Origin: an uncultured Clostridia bacterium
GTDB taxonomy: Bacteria > Bacillota > Clostridia > Christensenellales > Aristaeellaceae
DNA length: 64,000 nt
Assembly: GCA_934647235.1 (NCBI GenBank)
Contig: CAKUFG010000004.1
Span: 44,189-108,188 of the forward strand
Reading direction: 5' to 3'
Numbering within the stretch: position 1 is the stretch's first letter; the number at the start of each line of letters is the position of its first letter. The position numbers and the translations under genes are program-made. Below are positions 25,399 through 34,557 of the stretch, piece after piece. The notes under the pieces were generated by a model that saw nothing but the letters and a program-made list of their open reading frames with translations, searched no databases and was not told the DNA's origin.

Positions 25399-25938
25399 TT
25401 ACTTGCCGCTCTTGCCTTCCTTGCGGCGGATATGCTCGTTCTCGTACTTAATGCCCTTGCCCAGATAGGGTTCCGGCGGACGGATCGCGCGAATATCGGC
25501 GGCAAGGTTGCCTACCTGCTGCTTGTTGGCGCCCTTGATGGTGATCTTGGTCTGCGCGGGGCACTCAAAGGTGATGCCCTCGGGCGCGTTGAGGATCACG
25601 GGATGGGAGAAACCGATGTTGATCGTCAGCACGTTGTTTTCAACGGCCGCACGATAACCGGTGCCTACCATCTCCAGGGTCTTGGAGAAGCCCTCGGTTA
25701 CGCCGTGCACCATGTTGGCCACCAGCGCACGGTACAGGCCGTGCATGGCCTTGTGGGGCTTGGCGTCGCTGGGACGATTGAGAGTGAGCACGTTGCCTTC
25801 CTGATGAAGGGTGATCACGGGGTTGACCTGCTGGGTCAGGGTGCCCTTGGGGCCCTTGACGGTGACGAAGTTGTTTTCGTCAACCGTTACCGTCACGCCA
25901 GCGGGTACCGTAATCGGAAGTTTACCGATTCGAGACAT
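25399..25938 (-). CDS. rplF: 50S ribosomal protein L6
   Basis: 179 residues, two repeats of the L6 fold: MSRIGKLPITVPAGVTV at the start and the signature PEPYLGKGIKYENEHIRRKEGKSGK at the end. Confidence 0.98.
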   Translation of the reverse strand: MSRIGKLPITVPAGVTVTVDENNFVTVKGPKGTLTQQVNPVITLHQEGNVLTLNRPSDAKPHKAMHGLYRALVANMVHGVTEGFSKTLEMVGTGYRAAVENNVLTINIGFSHPVILNAPEGITFECPAQTKITIKGANKQQVGNLAADIRAIRPPEPYLGKGIKYENEHIRRKEGKSGK

Positions 25939-25965
25939 TTGTTTTTCCTCCTAAGCGTGATTCGG

Positions 25966-26367
25966 TTACCAGATGTAGCAGAGCACTTCGCCGCCAAGGT
26001 TTTCCTGACGGGCGGCGCGATCGGTCATCAGACCCTTGGAGGTGCTGATGATGGCCACGCCCAGGCCGCCCAGAACCTTGGGCAACTCTTCGCAACGCGC
26101 ATACACGCGCAGGCCGGGCTTGGAAATGCGCTTGAGGCCCGCGATGACGGGGGTGGACTTGCCATTGACGTACTTGAGGGTCACCTTGATCTGGCCCTGC
26201 AGGCCGTCGTCAATCACATCATAGGCTTTGATATAGCCTTCATCCAGCAGGATCTTGGCGATCGCTTTCTTGGTGTTGCTGGCGGGCATCACAGTCGCAT
26301 CGTGCCGGGCGATTTGCGCGTTGCGGATACGGGTAAGCATATCGGCAATGGGATCATTTACGATCAT
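25966..26367 (-). CDS. rpsH: 30S ribosomal protein S8
   Basis: 133 residues: NDPIADMLTRIRNAQIARH, then KRISKPGLRVYARCEELP and GVAIISTSKGLMTDRAAR. In E. coli S8 represses the spc operon by binding its mRNA near rplX-rplE; no such site was identified here. Confidence 0.98.
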   Translation of the reverse strand: MIVNDPIADMLTRIRNAQIARHDATVMPASNTKKAIAKILLDEGYIKAYDVIDDGLQGQIKVTLKYVNGKSTPVIAGLKRISKPGLRVYARCEELPKVLGGLGVAIISTSKGLMTDRAARQENLGGEVLCYIW

Positions 26368-26382
26368 GTTGTAACCTCCTTC

Positions 26383-26568
26383 TTACCAGCTCGCCTTGCG
26401 GACGCCGGGGATCTGGCCCTTGTAGGCCAGTTCGCGGAAGCAGATACGGCAGATGCCGTAGCGGCGCAGTACGCTGTGCGGACGGCCGCACAGACGGCAG
26501 CGGGTGTAAGCGCGGGTGGAGAACTTCGGCTCACGCTGCTGCTTGAGTTTCATGCTGAGTTTTGCCAT
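26383..26568 (-). CDS. rpsN: 30S ribosomal protein S14 type Z (zinc-binding)
   Basis: 61 residues with C24-x2-C27 and C40-x2-C43 (CRLCG, CRICF), the short zinc-containing form usual in the spc operon of Gram-positives. Confidence 0.98.
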   Translation of the reverse strand: MAKLSMKLKQQREPKFSTRAYTRCRLCGRPHSVLRRYGICRICFRELAYKGQIPGVRKASW

Positions 26569-26585
26569 TATTGTCTCCTCCTCGC

Positions 26586-27128
26586 TTAATGTTCAAAAGG
26601 CATGCCGAGCAGACGAAGCAGCTCTTTGGCTTCTTCATCGGTCTGAGCCGTGGTCACGAAAATCATTTCCATGCCGCGGATCTTCTCAACCTTATCGTAC
26701 TCGATTTCGGGGAAGAGCAGCTGCTCACGGATGCCCAGGGCATAGTTGCCGCGGCCGTCAAAGGCCTTGGTGCTCACGCCGCGGAAGTCGCGCACGCGGG
26801 GCAGGGCGATGTTGACCAGCTTGTCCATGAACTCTTCCATGCGGGCGCCGCGCAGGGTTACCTTCGCGCCCACGTTCATGCCTTCGCGAACCTTGAAGTT
26901 AGCGATGGACTTCTTCGCCTGGGTCACCTGGGGCTTCTGGCCGGCGATTTCGGTCAGCTCCGCCACGGCGGTTTCCAGCGCCTTGGCGTTGTCCTTGCAA
27001 TCGCCCAGGCCCATATTGATGACGATCTTCTCCAGGCGGGGGATCATCATCACGTTCTTATAGCCGAACTTCTGCTGCAGAGCAGGAACGGCTTCGGTCA
27101 GGTACTTTTCCTTGATGCGGGTAGCCAT
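26586..27128 (-). CDS. rplE: 50S ribosomal protein L5
   Basis: 180 residues, 5S rRNA binder: MMIPRLEKIVINMGLGD, GQKPQVTQAKKSIANFKVREG and FRGVSTKAFDGRGNYALGIREQ. Its stop codon is 17 bp before rpsN. Confidence 0.98.
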   Translation of the reverse strand: MATRIKEKYLTEAVPALQQKFGYKNVMMIPRLEKIVINMGLGDCKDNAKALETAVAELTEIAGQKPQVTQAKKSIANFKVREGMNVGAKVTLRGARMEEFMDKLVNIALPRVRDFRGVSTKAFDGRGNYALGIREQLLFPEIEYDKVEKIRGMEMIFVTTAQTDEEAKELLRLLGMPFEH

Positions 27129-27143
27129 TGCCGTTTCCTCCTA

Positions 27144-27461
27144 TCAGTCAATCTGTTCGTGGCACTTTTTGCAGATGCGGGTCTTGGAACCGTCAGCATT
27201 GACCTTCCAGCCATAGCGGGCGGGCTTGCCGCACTTCTTGCACACCAGCATGACGTTGCTGGCGTCGATGGCGGCTTCCTTGTGCACGATGCCGCCAGGC
27301 ATGCCCTGTCCACGGGGCTTCTGGTGCTTGGTTACGATGTTGACACCTTCAACGATGACCTTGCCGGTCTTGGGGAAAGCGGTCACAACGGAGCCCTTCT
27401 TGCCCTTGTCCTTGCCGGCGATGACGATGACCTGATCCTTGGCTTTTACATGCAGCTTCAT
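27144..27461 (-). CDS. rplX: 50S ribosomal protein L24 with zinc ribbon
   Basis: 105 residues: KOW motif VIVIAGKDKGKKGSV at the N terminus, then VEGVNIVTKHQKP. The C-terminal half carries two CxxC pairs (CKKCGK, CKKCHE), a zinc ribbon. Confidence 0.97.
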   Translation of the reverse strand: MKLHVKAKDQVIVIAGKDKGKKGSVVTAFPKTGKVIVEGVNIVTKHQKPRGQGMPGGIVHKEAAIDASNVMLVCKKCGKPARYGWKVNADGSKTRICKKCHEQID

Positions 27462-27479
27462 AAATCTGTCATCCTCCTA

Positions 27480-27851
27480 TTACAGCACTTCGGGCGCGAG
27501 GGATACGATCTTCATGAAATCCTTATCCTCACGAAGTTCGCGGGCCACTGGTCCAAAGATGCGCGTACCGCGCGGCAGTTTCTGGTCGTTGATGATTACG
27601 GCTGCGTTGTCGTCAAAGCGGATGTAGCTGCCATCCACACGGCGGATGGGCTGATGCTGGCGCACGATCACGGCCTTCACCACGTCGCCCTTCTTGACGG
27701 TGCCGCCAGGGGTGGCGGTCTTGACGCTGGCGACGATCACATCGCCGATCGACCCGTCGCGGCGGAAAGAACCGCCCAGCACGCGGATGCACATGATCTC
27801 TTTGGCGCCGGAGTTATCGGCAACCTTAAGTCGCGTTTGCGGCTGAATCAT
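27480..27851 (-). CDS. rplN: 50S ribosomal protein L14
   Basis: 123 residues: MIQPQTRLKVADNSGAKEIMC, then VVKAVIVRQHQPIRRVDGS and RIFGPVARELR. Start follows AGGAGG. Confidence 0.98.
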   Translation of the reverse strand: MIQPQTRLKVADNSGAKEIMCIRVLGGSFRRDGSIGDVIVASVKTATPGGTVKKGDVVKAVIVRQHQPIRRVDGSYIRFDDNAAVIINDQKLPRGTRIFGPVARELREDKDFMKIVSLAPEVL

Positions 27852-27933
27852 ACGGGATTTCCTCCTTTATAGTTTCCGCTCCATGCGGCCCCTTGGCCCA
27901 TGGGCGGTCGAGAACGGTAGAAGACGCAAACGC

Positions 27934-28194
27934 TTACTTGGCCTTCTCGATGATTTCTACCACGCGCCAGCGCTTTTCGCGGCTGAGCGGGCGGGTTTCC
28001 ATCAGGCGCACGGTATCGCCGATACCGCAGGCATTCTCTTCATCATGAGCCTTCAGCTTGCTGGTCTTGTTCATGATCTTGCCATACAGGGGATGACGAA
28101 CGCGGGTTTTGATGGAAACCACAACGGTCTTGTCCATCTTATCGCTGACGACCACGCCAATGCGGGTCTTACGGATTCCTCTTTCTTCGGACAT
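27934..28194 (-). CDS. rpsQ: 30S ribosomal protein S17
   Basis: 86 residues, OB fold: KTRIGVVVSDKMDKTVVVSI, HDEENACGIGDTVRLMETRPLS. The gap to rplN is 82 nt, somewhat longer than most here. Confidence 0.98.
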   Translation of the reverse strand: MSEERGIRKTRIGVVVSDKMDKTVVVSIKTRVRHPLYGKIMNKTSKLKAHDEENACGIGDTVRLMETRPLSREKRWRVVEIIEKAK

Positions 28195-28218
28195 TGAAGT
28201 GCCTCCTTTCGGCTGATA

Positions 28219-28410
28219 TTACGCCTTGGTCTTGGCAGTCAGGGCGGTCATGGCGCGAGCGATATCGCGCTTGACGGCGGTGATCTGCATTACATTGTCG
28301 AGCTGACCGGTGGCGAGACGGAAACGAAGGTTGAACAGCTCTTCCTTCAGATCCGCGATCTTCTTGGTCAGTTCTTCGGCGGACATAGCGGCGAATTCAC
28401 TTGCCTTCAT
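28219..28410 (-). CDS. rpmC: 50S ribosomal protein L29
   Basis: 63 residues, a helical hairpin at the exit tunnel: MKASEFAAMSAEELTKKIAD, LFNLRFRLATGQLDN. Three bases after the rplP stop. Confidence 0.98.
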   Translation of the reverse strand: MKASEFAAMSAEELTKKIADLKEELFNLRFRLATGQLDNVMQITAVKRDIARAMTALTAKTKA

Positions 28411-28413
28411 TCG

Positions 28414-28842
28414 TTACTCACCATCCTTTCCGTAGCTTTCACGGGTAACGAACTTGCAGCGCAGGGGCAGCTTGTGGCTGGCCAGGCGCAGCGCTTCACG
28501 AGCATCAGCCTCGGGCACGCCGGCGATCTCGAACAGCACGCGGCCGGGCTTAACCACGGCCACCCAGTATTCGGGAGAGCCTTTACCGGAGCCCATGCGG
28601 GTTTCGGCAGGCTTGGCGGTGACGGGCTTGTCGGGGAAAATCTTGATCCATACCTGACCGCCGCGCTTGGTGTAGCGGGTCAGGGCGATACGGGCGGCCT
28701 CGATCTGCTGGCTGGTAACCCAGCAGGGCTCCAGCGCAACCAGGCCGTATTCGCCGTAGGCGATGAAGTTGCCGCGATGGGCGGCGCCCTTCATGCGGCC
28801 GCGGAATACGCGGCGACGTTTGACTCTCTTGGGCATCAACAT
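28414..28842 (-). CDS. rplP: 50S ribosomal protein L16
   Basis: 142 residues: MPKRVKRRRVFRGRMKG, GLVALEPCWVTSQQIEAARIA and the KIFPDKPVTAKPAETRMGSGK loop. The first ATG is ten bases from GGAGG and preferred; a second ATG two codons later is possible. Confidence 0.97.
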   Translation of the reverse strand: MLMPKRVKRRRVFRGRMKGAAHRGNFIAYGEYGLVALEPCWVTSQQIEAARIALTRYTKRGGQVWIKIFPDKPVTAKPAETRMGSGKGSPEYWVAVVKPGRVLFEIAGVPEADAREALRLASHKLPLRCKFVTRESYGKDGE

Positions 28843-28845
28843 GGT

Positions 28846-29529
28846 TTATTTGCCTCCTTCGGTGCGCACGGCAGGCTTTTTTGCCTGGGGCAGGATCTGG
28901 CCCTTGTAGATCCACACCTTGACGCCCAGGCGGCCATACGTGGTCTTGGCCTCAGCGAAGCCATAGTCAATGTTGGCGCGCAGCGTCTGCAGGGGGATGG
29001 AGCCCTCATGATACTGCTCGGTGCGAGCGATGTCCGCGCCGTTGAGACGGCCGCCAACGGATACCTTGATACCCTTGGCCGCTTCGCCGCCCTTCATGGG
29101 GCGCATGGCGCGCTGAATGCTCTGCTTCATCGCGCGGCGGAAAGCGATGCGCTTTTCCAGCTGCTGGGCGATGTTCTCAGCAACCAGCTGAGCGTCGGTA
29201 TCGGGAGATTTGATCTCCATCACGTTGATGTTGCAGGCATGGCCCAGGAACTTTTCGACTTCAGTCTTCAGCTCCTCGATGCCCTTGCCGCCGCGGCCGA
29301 TGATCATGCCGGGCTTGCCGGTGAAGATGTTGACCGTCATGCGAGCGTCGCTGCGCTCGATATCAATGCGGCTGATGCCGGTGGCGTAGAACTTTTCCTT
29401 AAGCATTTCGCGCAGCTTGTGATCCTCGATGAGGTGGTTCGCGAAATCCTTTTTCTCGGCGTACCAGCGCGTGCTCCAATCGAAGATCACGCCTACGCGC
29501 GCGCCATGCGGATTAACTTTCTGACCCAT
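28846..29529 (-). CDS. rpsC: 30S ribosomal protein S3
   Basis: 227 residues: MGQKVNPHGARVGVI at the start, KH domain (MIIGRGGKGIEELKTEVEKF) and the C-terminal GGRLNGADIARTEQYHEGSI. Confidence 0.98.
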   Translation of the reverse strand: MGQKVNPHGARVGVIFDWSTRWYAEKKDFANHLIEDHKLREMLKEKFYATGISRIDIERSDARMTVNIFTGKPGMIIGRGGKGIEELKTEVEKFLGHACNINVMEIKSPDTDAQLVAENIAQQLEKRIAFRRAMKQSIQRAMRPMKGGEAAKGIKVSVGGRLNGADIARTEQYHEGSIPLQTLRANIDYGFAEAKTTYGRLGVKVWIYKGQILPQAKKPAVRTEGGK

Positions 29530-29546
29530 TCGGAAACCTCCCTCTC

Positions 29547-29933
29547 TTACTTCTTTTCGTCAAGGATCACGCTGATGTGGCTGGTGCGGCGCAGCATCGG
29601 GGAAGCCGAGCCGCGGCTGCGGGCTACATAGCGCTTAAGGGTGGGGCCGGGATTGGCATACACCTCAGCAACGTAGAGCGTGCTGCGATCCATTTCCTGG
29701 TTGTTCACGGCATTGGCGACAGCGCTGGAAAGCAGCTTGTATACCACGGGCGAAGCCGCCTTGGGGGTATACTGCAGAATGGCCAGGGCCTCGTCCACAT
29801 TCTTGCCGCGGATCAGGTCGATGACGATCTTTACCTTACGGGGAGAGATGCGCACGTGCTTGACATGGGCCTGGGGGCGCTTATCGCGGGTTTCGGCGCG
29901 CTTAGCACCCTTTTCACGGGTATTGGTTGCCAT
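29547..29933 (-). CDS. rplV: 50S ribosomal protein L22
   Basis: 128 residues: KHVRISPRKVKIVIDLIRGK, then YVAEVYANPGPTLKRYVARSRGSAS at the tunnel loop. A basic N-terminal extension of about 20 residues precedes the core. Confidence 0.98.
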   Translation of the reverse strand: MATNTREKGAKRAETRDKRPQAHVKHVRISPRKVKIVIDLIRGKNVDEALAILQYTPKAASPVVYKLLSSAVANAVNNQEMDRSTLYVAEVYANPGPTLKRYVARSRGSASPMLRRTSHISVILDEKK

Positions 29934-29953
29934 ACTCTTTTTCTCTCCTTCCG

Positions 29954-30226
29954 TTATTTGGTGGTCTTTTCGCCAGCATGACCACGGAAGGTGCGCGTGG
30001 GTGCAAACTCACCCAGCTTATGGCCAACCATGTCCTCGGTCACATAGACCGGCACATGCTTGCGGCCATCGTGCACGGCGATGGTGTGCCCGACGAAATC
30101 GGGGAAAATAGTGGAGGAACGGGACCAGGTCTTCAGAACGGCCTTCTTCCCGGTCTTATTCATTTCCTGAACGCGCTTAAGCAGCGCTTCCTGGATATAG
30201 GGGCCTTTCTTGACGGAACGGCTCAT
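29954..30226 (-). CDS. rpsS: 30S ribosomal protein S19
   Basis: 90 residues: MSRSVKKGPYIQEALLKRV, IFPDFVGHTIAVHDGRKHVPVYV, and GEFAPTRTFRGHAG. Confidence 0.98.
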   Translation of the reverse strand: MSRSVKKGPYIQEALLKRVQEMNKTGKKAVLKTWSRSSTIFPDFVGHTIAVHDGRKHVPVYVTEDMVGHKLGEFAPTRTFRGHAGEKTTK

Positions 30227-30255
30227 TTTTCAGATTGCCTCCTCTCGAATCGCTC

Positions 30256-31089
<834 letters not shown>

Positions 31090-31103
31090 TTGCTTTTCCT
31101 CCC

Positions 31104-31400
31104 TTAAGCCATGCCTTCGAAGAACGCGATGGGCTTCGAATCTTCGGCCAGCTTTACATAGGCTTTCTTCACTTCGGCGGTGCGGCCCTGATGCACGCCC
31201 TGGCGCTTCATCTTGCCGATGGTGCGCACGGTGTTGACCTTTTCCACCTTGATGCCTTCAAAGACGGTTTCCAGCGCCTGCTTGATTTCGGTCTTGTTGG
31301 CGGAGATGGCCACCTCGAAGACGTAGCGCTTATCCGCGATGCCGTCGTAGCCCTTTTCGGTCAGGACGGGGCGCAGGATGATGTCATGAGGATTCTTCAT
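31104..31400 (-). CDS. rplW: 50S ribosomal protein L23
   Basis: 98 residues at the tunnel exit: DIILRPVLTEKGYDGIADKR, YVFEVAISANKTEIKQALE. Its ATG overlaps the rplD stop by one base (TAATG). Confidence 0.98.
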   Translation of the reverse strand: MKNPHDIILRPVLTEKGYDGIADKRYVFEVAISANKTEIKQALETVFEGIKVEKVNTVRTIGKMKRQGVHQGRTAEVKKAYVKLAEDSKPIAFFEGMA

Positions 31401-32023
31401 TAGGCGTACACCTCCTGAATGTTCTCCATCGCTTCGCGGGTAACAATCAGCTTGTTCGCGCGCAGGATGTCGTACACGTTGAGGGTGTTGACGTAGCAGT
31501 CGTCAAGCAGCGGCAGGTTCTTGGTGGCGCGGATGACGCTCTCGTCGCGGCCGGGCAGTACCAGCAGCGCGCGCTTTTCCACGTTCAGATCCTTGAGCAT
31601 CTTGGCGGCGAACTTGGTCTTTACTTCCTCAAACTTGATCTGGTCTACCACGAGGATTTCGCCGGCGTTGAACTTTTCAGTCAGGGCGCTCTTCATGGCC
31701 AGACGGCGTACCTTCTTGGGCACGTTGATAACGTAATCGCGGGGCTGGGGCGCAAACACAACGCCGCCGTGCGCGAACTGAGGCGCGCGGTTGCCATGAT
31801 GGCGAGCGTTGCCGGTGCCCTTCTGGCGATAGATCTTACGGCCGCCGCCGCGCACCATGCCGCGCGTGAGCGCGCTCTGCGTGCCCTGACGCTTATTGGC
31901 AAGGATGGAGCGGACGACCAGATGCATGGCGGCGGTGTTGGGCTCAATGGCGAAGATTTCGTCCTTGAGCTGCATTTCGCCAACGCTCGCGCCCTGCATG
32001 TTCAGCACTTGAATACTGGGCAT
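31400..32023 (-). CDS. rplD: 50S ribosomal protein L4
   Basis: 207 residues: SALTRGMVRGGGRKIYRQKGTG with NARHHGNRAPQFAHGGVVFAP, then the C-terminal domain. L4 controls the S10 operon in E. coli; nothing here proves the same mechanism. Confidence 0.98.
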   Translation of the reverse strand: MPSIQVLNMQGASVGEMQLKDEIFAIEPNTAAMHLVVRSILANKRQGTQSALTRGMVRGGGRKIYRQKGTGNARHHGNRAPQFAHGGVVFAPQPRDYVINVPKKVRRLAMKSALTEKFNAGEILVVDQIKFEEVKTKFAAKMLKDLNVEKRALLVLPGRDESVIRATKNLPLLDDCYVNTLNVYDILRANKLIVTREAMENIQEVYA

Positions 32024-32041
32024 AATCGTTGTTCCTCCTTA

Positions 32042-32683
32042 TCAGGCTTTCACCGAATTGCGCACAAGCAGCAATCCGCCGTTGGGGCCGGGCACAGCGC
32101 CGCGCACAAGCAGCAGGTCGCGCTCCGCATCCACCTTGACGACAGTCAGGTTCTGGATGGTGGTGCGCTCCACGCCGTAGTGACCGGGCATGTGCTTGTT
32201 CTTGAACACGCGGCTGGGGTCGGAGTTAGCGCTCATGGAGCCGACGCCGCGGTGATACTTGGAGCCGTGCGCCATGGGGCCGGTGTGCTGGTTCCAGCGG
32301 TAGATCGCGCCGGTGAAGCCGTGGCCCTTGCTGGTGCCGGTGATGTCGATTTTGTCGCCCTCGGCGAACACGTCGGCCTTGACGACCTGGCCTACCTCGT
32401 AGGACGCGGCGTCATCCAGGCGGAACTCGCGCAGATAGCGGCAAGCGGCGACGTTCGCCTTCTTGAAATGGCCCATTTCGGGCTTGTTGACCAGCTTCTC
32501 GGCGCGCTTTTCGGCGTAGGTGTCAAAGCCGAACTGCACGGCCTCGTAGCCGTCCTTTTCGTTGGTCTTCTTCTGTACGACGGTGCAGGGGCCCGCCTGA
32601 ATAACGGTAACGGGAACCAGGCTGCCGTCGGGCATGAAAATCTGGGTCATGCCGAGCTTTTTGCCCAAGATCGCTTTCTTCAT
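32042..32683 (-). CDS. rplC: 50S ribosomal protein L3
   Basis: 213 residues: MKKAILGKKLGMTQIF at the start, GFTGAIYRWNQHTGPMAHGS and HMPGHYGVERTTIQNLTVV in the core loop. Confidence 0.98.
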   Translation of the reverse strand: MKKAILGKKLGMTQIFMPDGSLVPVTVIQAGPCTVVQKKTNEKDGYEAVQFGFDTYAEKRAEKLVNKPEMGHFKKANVAACRYLREFRLDDAASYEVGQVVKADVFAEGDKIDITGTSKGHGFTGAIYRWNQHTGPMAHGSKYHRGVGSMSANSDPSRVFKNKHMPGHYGVERTTIQNLTVVKVDAERDLLLVRGAVPGPNGGLLLVRNSVKA

Positions 32684-32700
32684 GATTTGCTCCTCCTGCC

Positions 32701-33009
32701 TTACAGCTTGATTTCGATCTCGACGCCGGCGGGAAGATCGAGCTTCATCATGGCGTCCACAGTGCGCTGGGTGGGGTTGTGGATGTCGATCAGGCGCTTA
32801 TGGGTGCGGCGCTCGAACTGTTCGCGGCTGTCCTTATACTTGTGCGGCGAACGCAGGATGGTGACGATCTCCTTCTCGGTGGGAAGGGGAATGGGGCCCG
32901 AAACCTGGGCGCCCGTGCGCTTGGCGGTTTCCACAATGCGCTCGGCGCTGCGATCAATCAGGTTGTGCTCATACGCCTTGAGCTTGATGCGGATTTTCTG
33001 GTTGGCCAT
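32701..33009 (-). CDS. rpsJ: 30S ribosomal protein S10
   Basis: 102 residues: MANQKIRIKLKAYEHNLID, VSGPIPLPTEKEIVTILRSP and RRTHKRLIDIHNPTQRTVD. First gene of the operon; the start at 33009 is set by AGGAGG, and the longer open frame runs into the leader. Confidence 0.98.
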   Translation of the reverse strand: MANQKIRIKLKAYEHNLIDRSAERIVETAKRTGAQVSGPIPLPTEKEIVTILRSPHKYKDSREQFERRTHKRLIDIHNPTQRTVDAMMKLDLPAGVEIEIKL

Positions 33010-33249
33010 CTTTTTTCCTCCTATTTTTATCGTTCTCGCGGTCAAAGGGGGGAGCATCCTTTTCACCCGCGCCTCCGCGCAGTCGGAGGACGCGAATGGG
33101 GAATCCCTCTGACTTTCTTCCCCGAACCGCATGGTCGGCGGCGGGAAGTGTGAGCCCGTCGCCCGGTCTGGCCGGGCTGGTCCGCTGCAATTACCCGCCA
33201 AGGCCGGGCGGCAACTTGCAGTTTCATCCCATAAACAGACAACAGTCAT
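33010..33249 (-). promoter_or_regulatory. 5' leader of the S10 operon
   Basis: About 240 nt lie between the promoter and rpsJ. In the transcript there are GC-rich hairpins, including one at 33161-33177 (GCCCGG/CCGGGC) and one at 33068-33094 (CGCG-CCTCC pairing with GGAGG-CGCG). No long U-tract follows them. Length and structure suggest ribosomal protein feedback, but no known leader class is claimed. Confidence 0.5.
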
Positions 33250-33278
33250 ATTATATAGGAAACCTGCAAAAAGCGCAA
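33250..33278 (-). promoter_or_regulatory. Promoter of the ribosomal S10-spc-alpha operon
   Basis: Minus strand: TTGCGC (33278-33273), 17-bp spacer, TATAAT (33255-33250). The same TTGCGC/17/TATAAT pattern recurs before the DUF4956 gene at 53455. Confidence 0.8.
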
Positions 33279-33333
33279 GGGGTTTTTTGAATTTTTCCGG
33301 AATTTTTTTGCTTCAATTTTCAAAAACCCCTTG
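33276..33333. repeat. Inverted repeat next to the S10 promoter
   Basis: CAAGGGGTTTTTTGA (33276-33290) and TCAAAAACCCCTTG (33320-33333) are inverted copies 29 bp apart. The inner end of one arm touches the -35 hexamer of the S10 promoter. It lies between divergent promoters, so it is not needed as a terminator; an operator or upstream element is possible. Confidence 0.55.
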
Positions 33334-33467
33334 ATTTATTTGGCTTTTTCCGCCATCCGTTTTCGCGTTTATGTCCACGCCGTCGGGCGTGTCGCAATCG
33401 CCCCTTTTTTATTTGTTTCCAAAGTTTTTCCATGCATGGCAGAATTATGTCAAATTTTATAGATCAA

Positions 33468-33496
33468 TTGACGTTTGGCTCGCATACGTTTATAAT
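33468..33496 (+). promoter_or_regulatory. Promoter of the E2-like gene
   Basis: TTGACG, 17-bp spacer, TATAAT, 57 bp before the start at 33553; near consensus. Confidence 0.82.
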
Positions 33497-33552
33497 AAGA
33501 ATGTTTCATTTTGTTCACATTCGATTTTATCTGTATTGGAGAGGATTGCGCC

Positions 33553-34479
33553 ATGTTCGGACGCCGCTCGGATGGCCATCTGGTCAAAAAGCTGGACCCT
33601 ATCGTAGCCCTTACTTCCTATATCATGCCCACGCGCTGCGACGCGCAGATCTTTACCGATTACAAGGCGGACTTCGAAAAGTTAGCCCGCTATATCGCCG
33701 CCAAGAGCGACGAGGGCTACCGCATCACCTTTATGGAGATCATCATCGCCGCCTACATCCGCACCGTCGCGCAGCTGCCCGAGATCAACCGCTTTGTCGC
33801 CAACAAGCGCCTGTACGCCCGCAGCGAGCTGGCCGTATCCTTTGCCCTGGTGCGCGATTCGGCCGACGGCAAGCTGTCCGAAAACACCACCAAGTGCTAC
33901 TTTGACCTGAACGACACCATCTACGATGTGTCCGACCGTATCCGCGACACAGTGGAAGCCTGCCGTAAGGAGGACGCGGACAACAGCACCCTGAAGGTAG
34001 CAAAGCTGCTGATGAACCCCTTCCTGGCCAACATTGTGGTCTGGCTGGCGCGCGTGCTGGATCGCTACGGCATCATGCCCCGCTGGCTGCTCAACGCCAG
34101 CCCCTTCCACACCAGCATGTTCGTCACCAACATGGCCTCCATCGGCCTGCCGGCCATCCAGCACCATATCTACAATTTCGGCACCTGCTCGCAGTTTGTC
34201 TCCATCGGCTCGGTGGAGCGCGGCGTGGCGCTGGACGCCAAGGGCAATGTGGTGCGCAAGCGCCTGCTGCCTCTGGGCGTAGTGTGCGACGAGCGCATCT
34301 GCGAGGGCGCGATGTACGCCAAAATGCTCAGCATCATGGGCCGCCTGCTCAATAACCCCGAGCAGCTGGAGCAGCCGCCCGAGCGCGTGCTCTACGACGA
34401 GGGGCACGAGTTCCATCTCCCCCAGCCCAAGCGCCACCGCTTCTTCCGCAAAAATAAGGAAGAAAGCGTGCAGGCGTAA
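33553..34479 (+). CDS. Degenerate 2-oxoacid dehydrogenase E2 acyltransferase-like protein
   Basis: 308 residues resembling only the catalytic domain of E2 acyltransferases (chloramphenicol acetyltransferase fold), without lipoyl or E1/E3-binding domains. The region that is normally DHRxxDGA reads DERICEGA: the catalytic His is Glu and the Asp is Glu, so acyl transfer by the usual mechanism is unlikely. ITFMEIIIAAYIRTVAQLPEINRF and the FHTSMFVTNMASIG region fit the fold. Start has GGAGAGG upstream and a strong promoter; monocistronic. No other complex subunits are nearby. Function unknown. Confidence 0.78.
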   Translation: MFGRRSDGHLVKKLDPIVALTSYIMPTRCDAQIFTDYKADFEKLARYIAAKSDEGYRITFMEIIIAAYIRTVAQLPEINRFVANKRLYARSELAVSFALVRDSADGKLSENTTKCYFDLNDTIYDVSDRIRDTVEACRKEDADNSTLKVAKLLMNPFLANIVVWLARVLDRYGIMPRWLLNASPFHTSMFVTNMASIGLPAIQHHIYNFGTCSQFVSIGSVERGVALDAKGNVVRKRLLPLGVVCDERICEGAMYAKMLSIMGRLLNNPEQLEQPPERVLYDEGHEFHLPQPKRHRFFRKNKEESVQA

Positions 34480-34524
34480 GCGGCTGCAAACAAAAGCGCA
34501 CGCAGGCAGCATCCATCATCATCA

Positions 34525-34556
34525 ACGGCCGGTCGGGTTCTTCCCGCACGGTCGTT
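34525..34556 (+). terminator. Hairpin terminator-like element after the E2-like gene (copy 1)
   Basis: ACGGCCG and CGGTCGT arms with an inner GGG/CCC pairing, followed by TTTC. Its first 22 bases are repeated exactly at 34883. Confidence 0.6.
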
Positions 34557-34557
34557 T

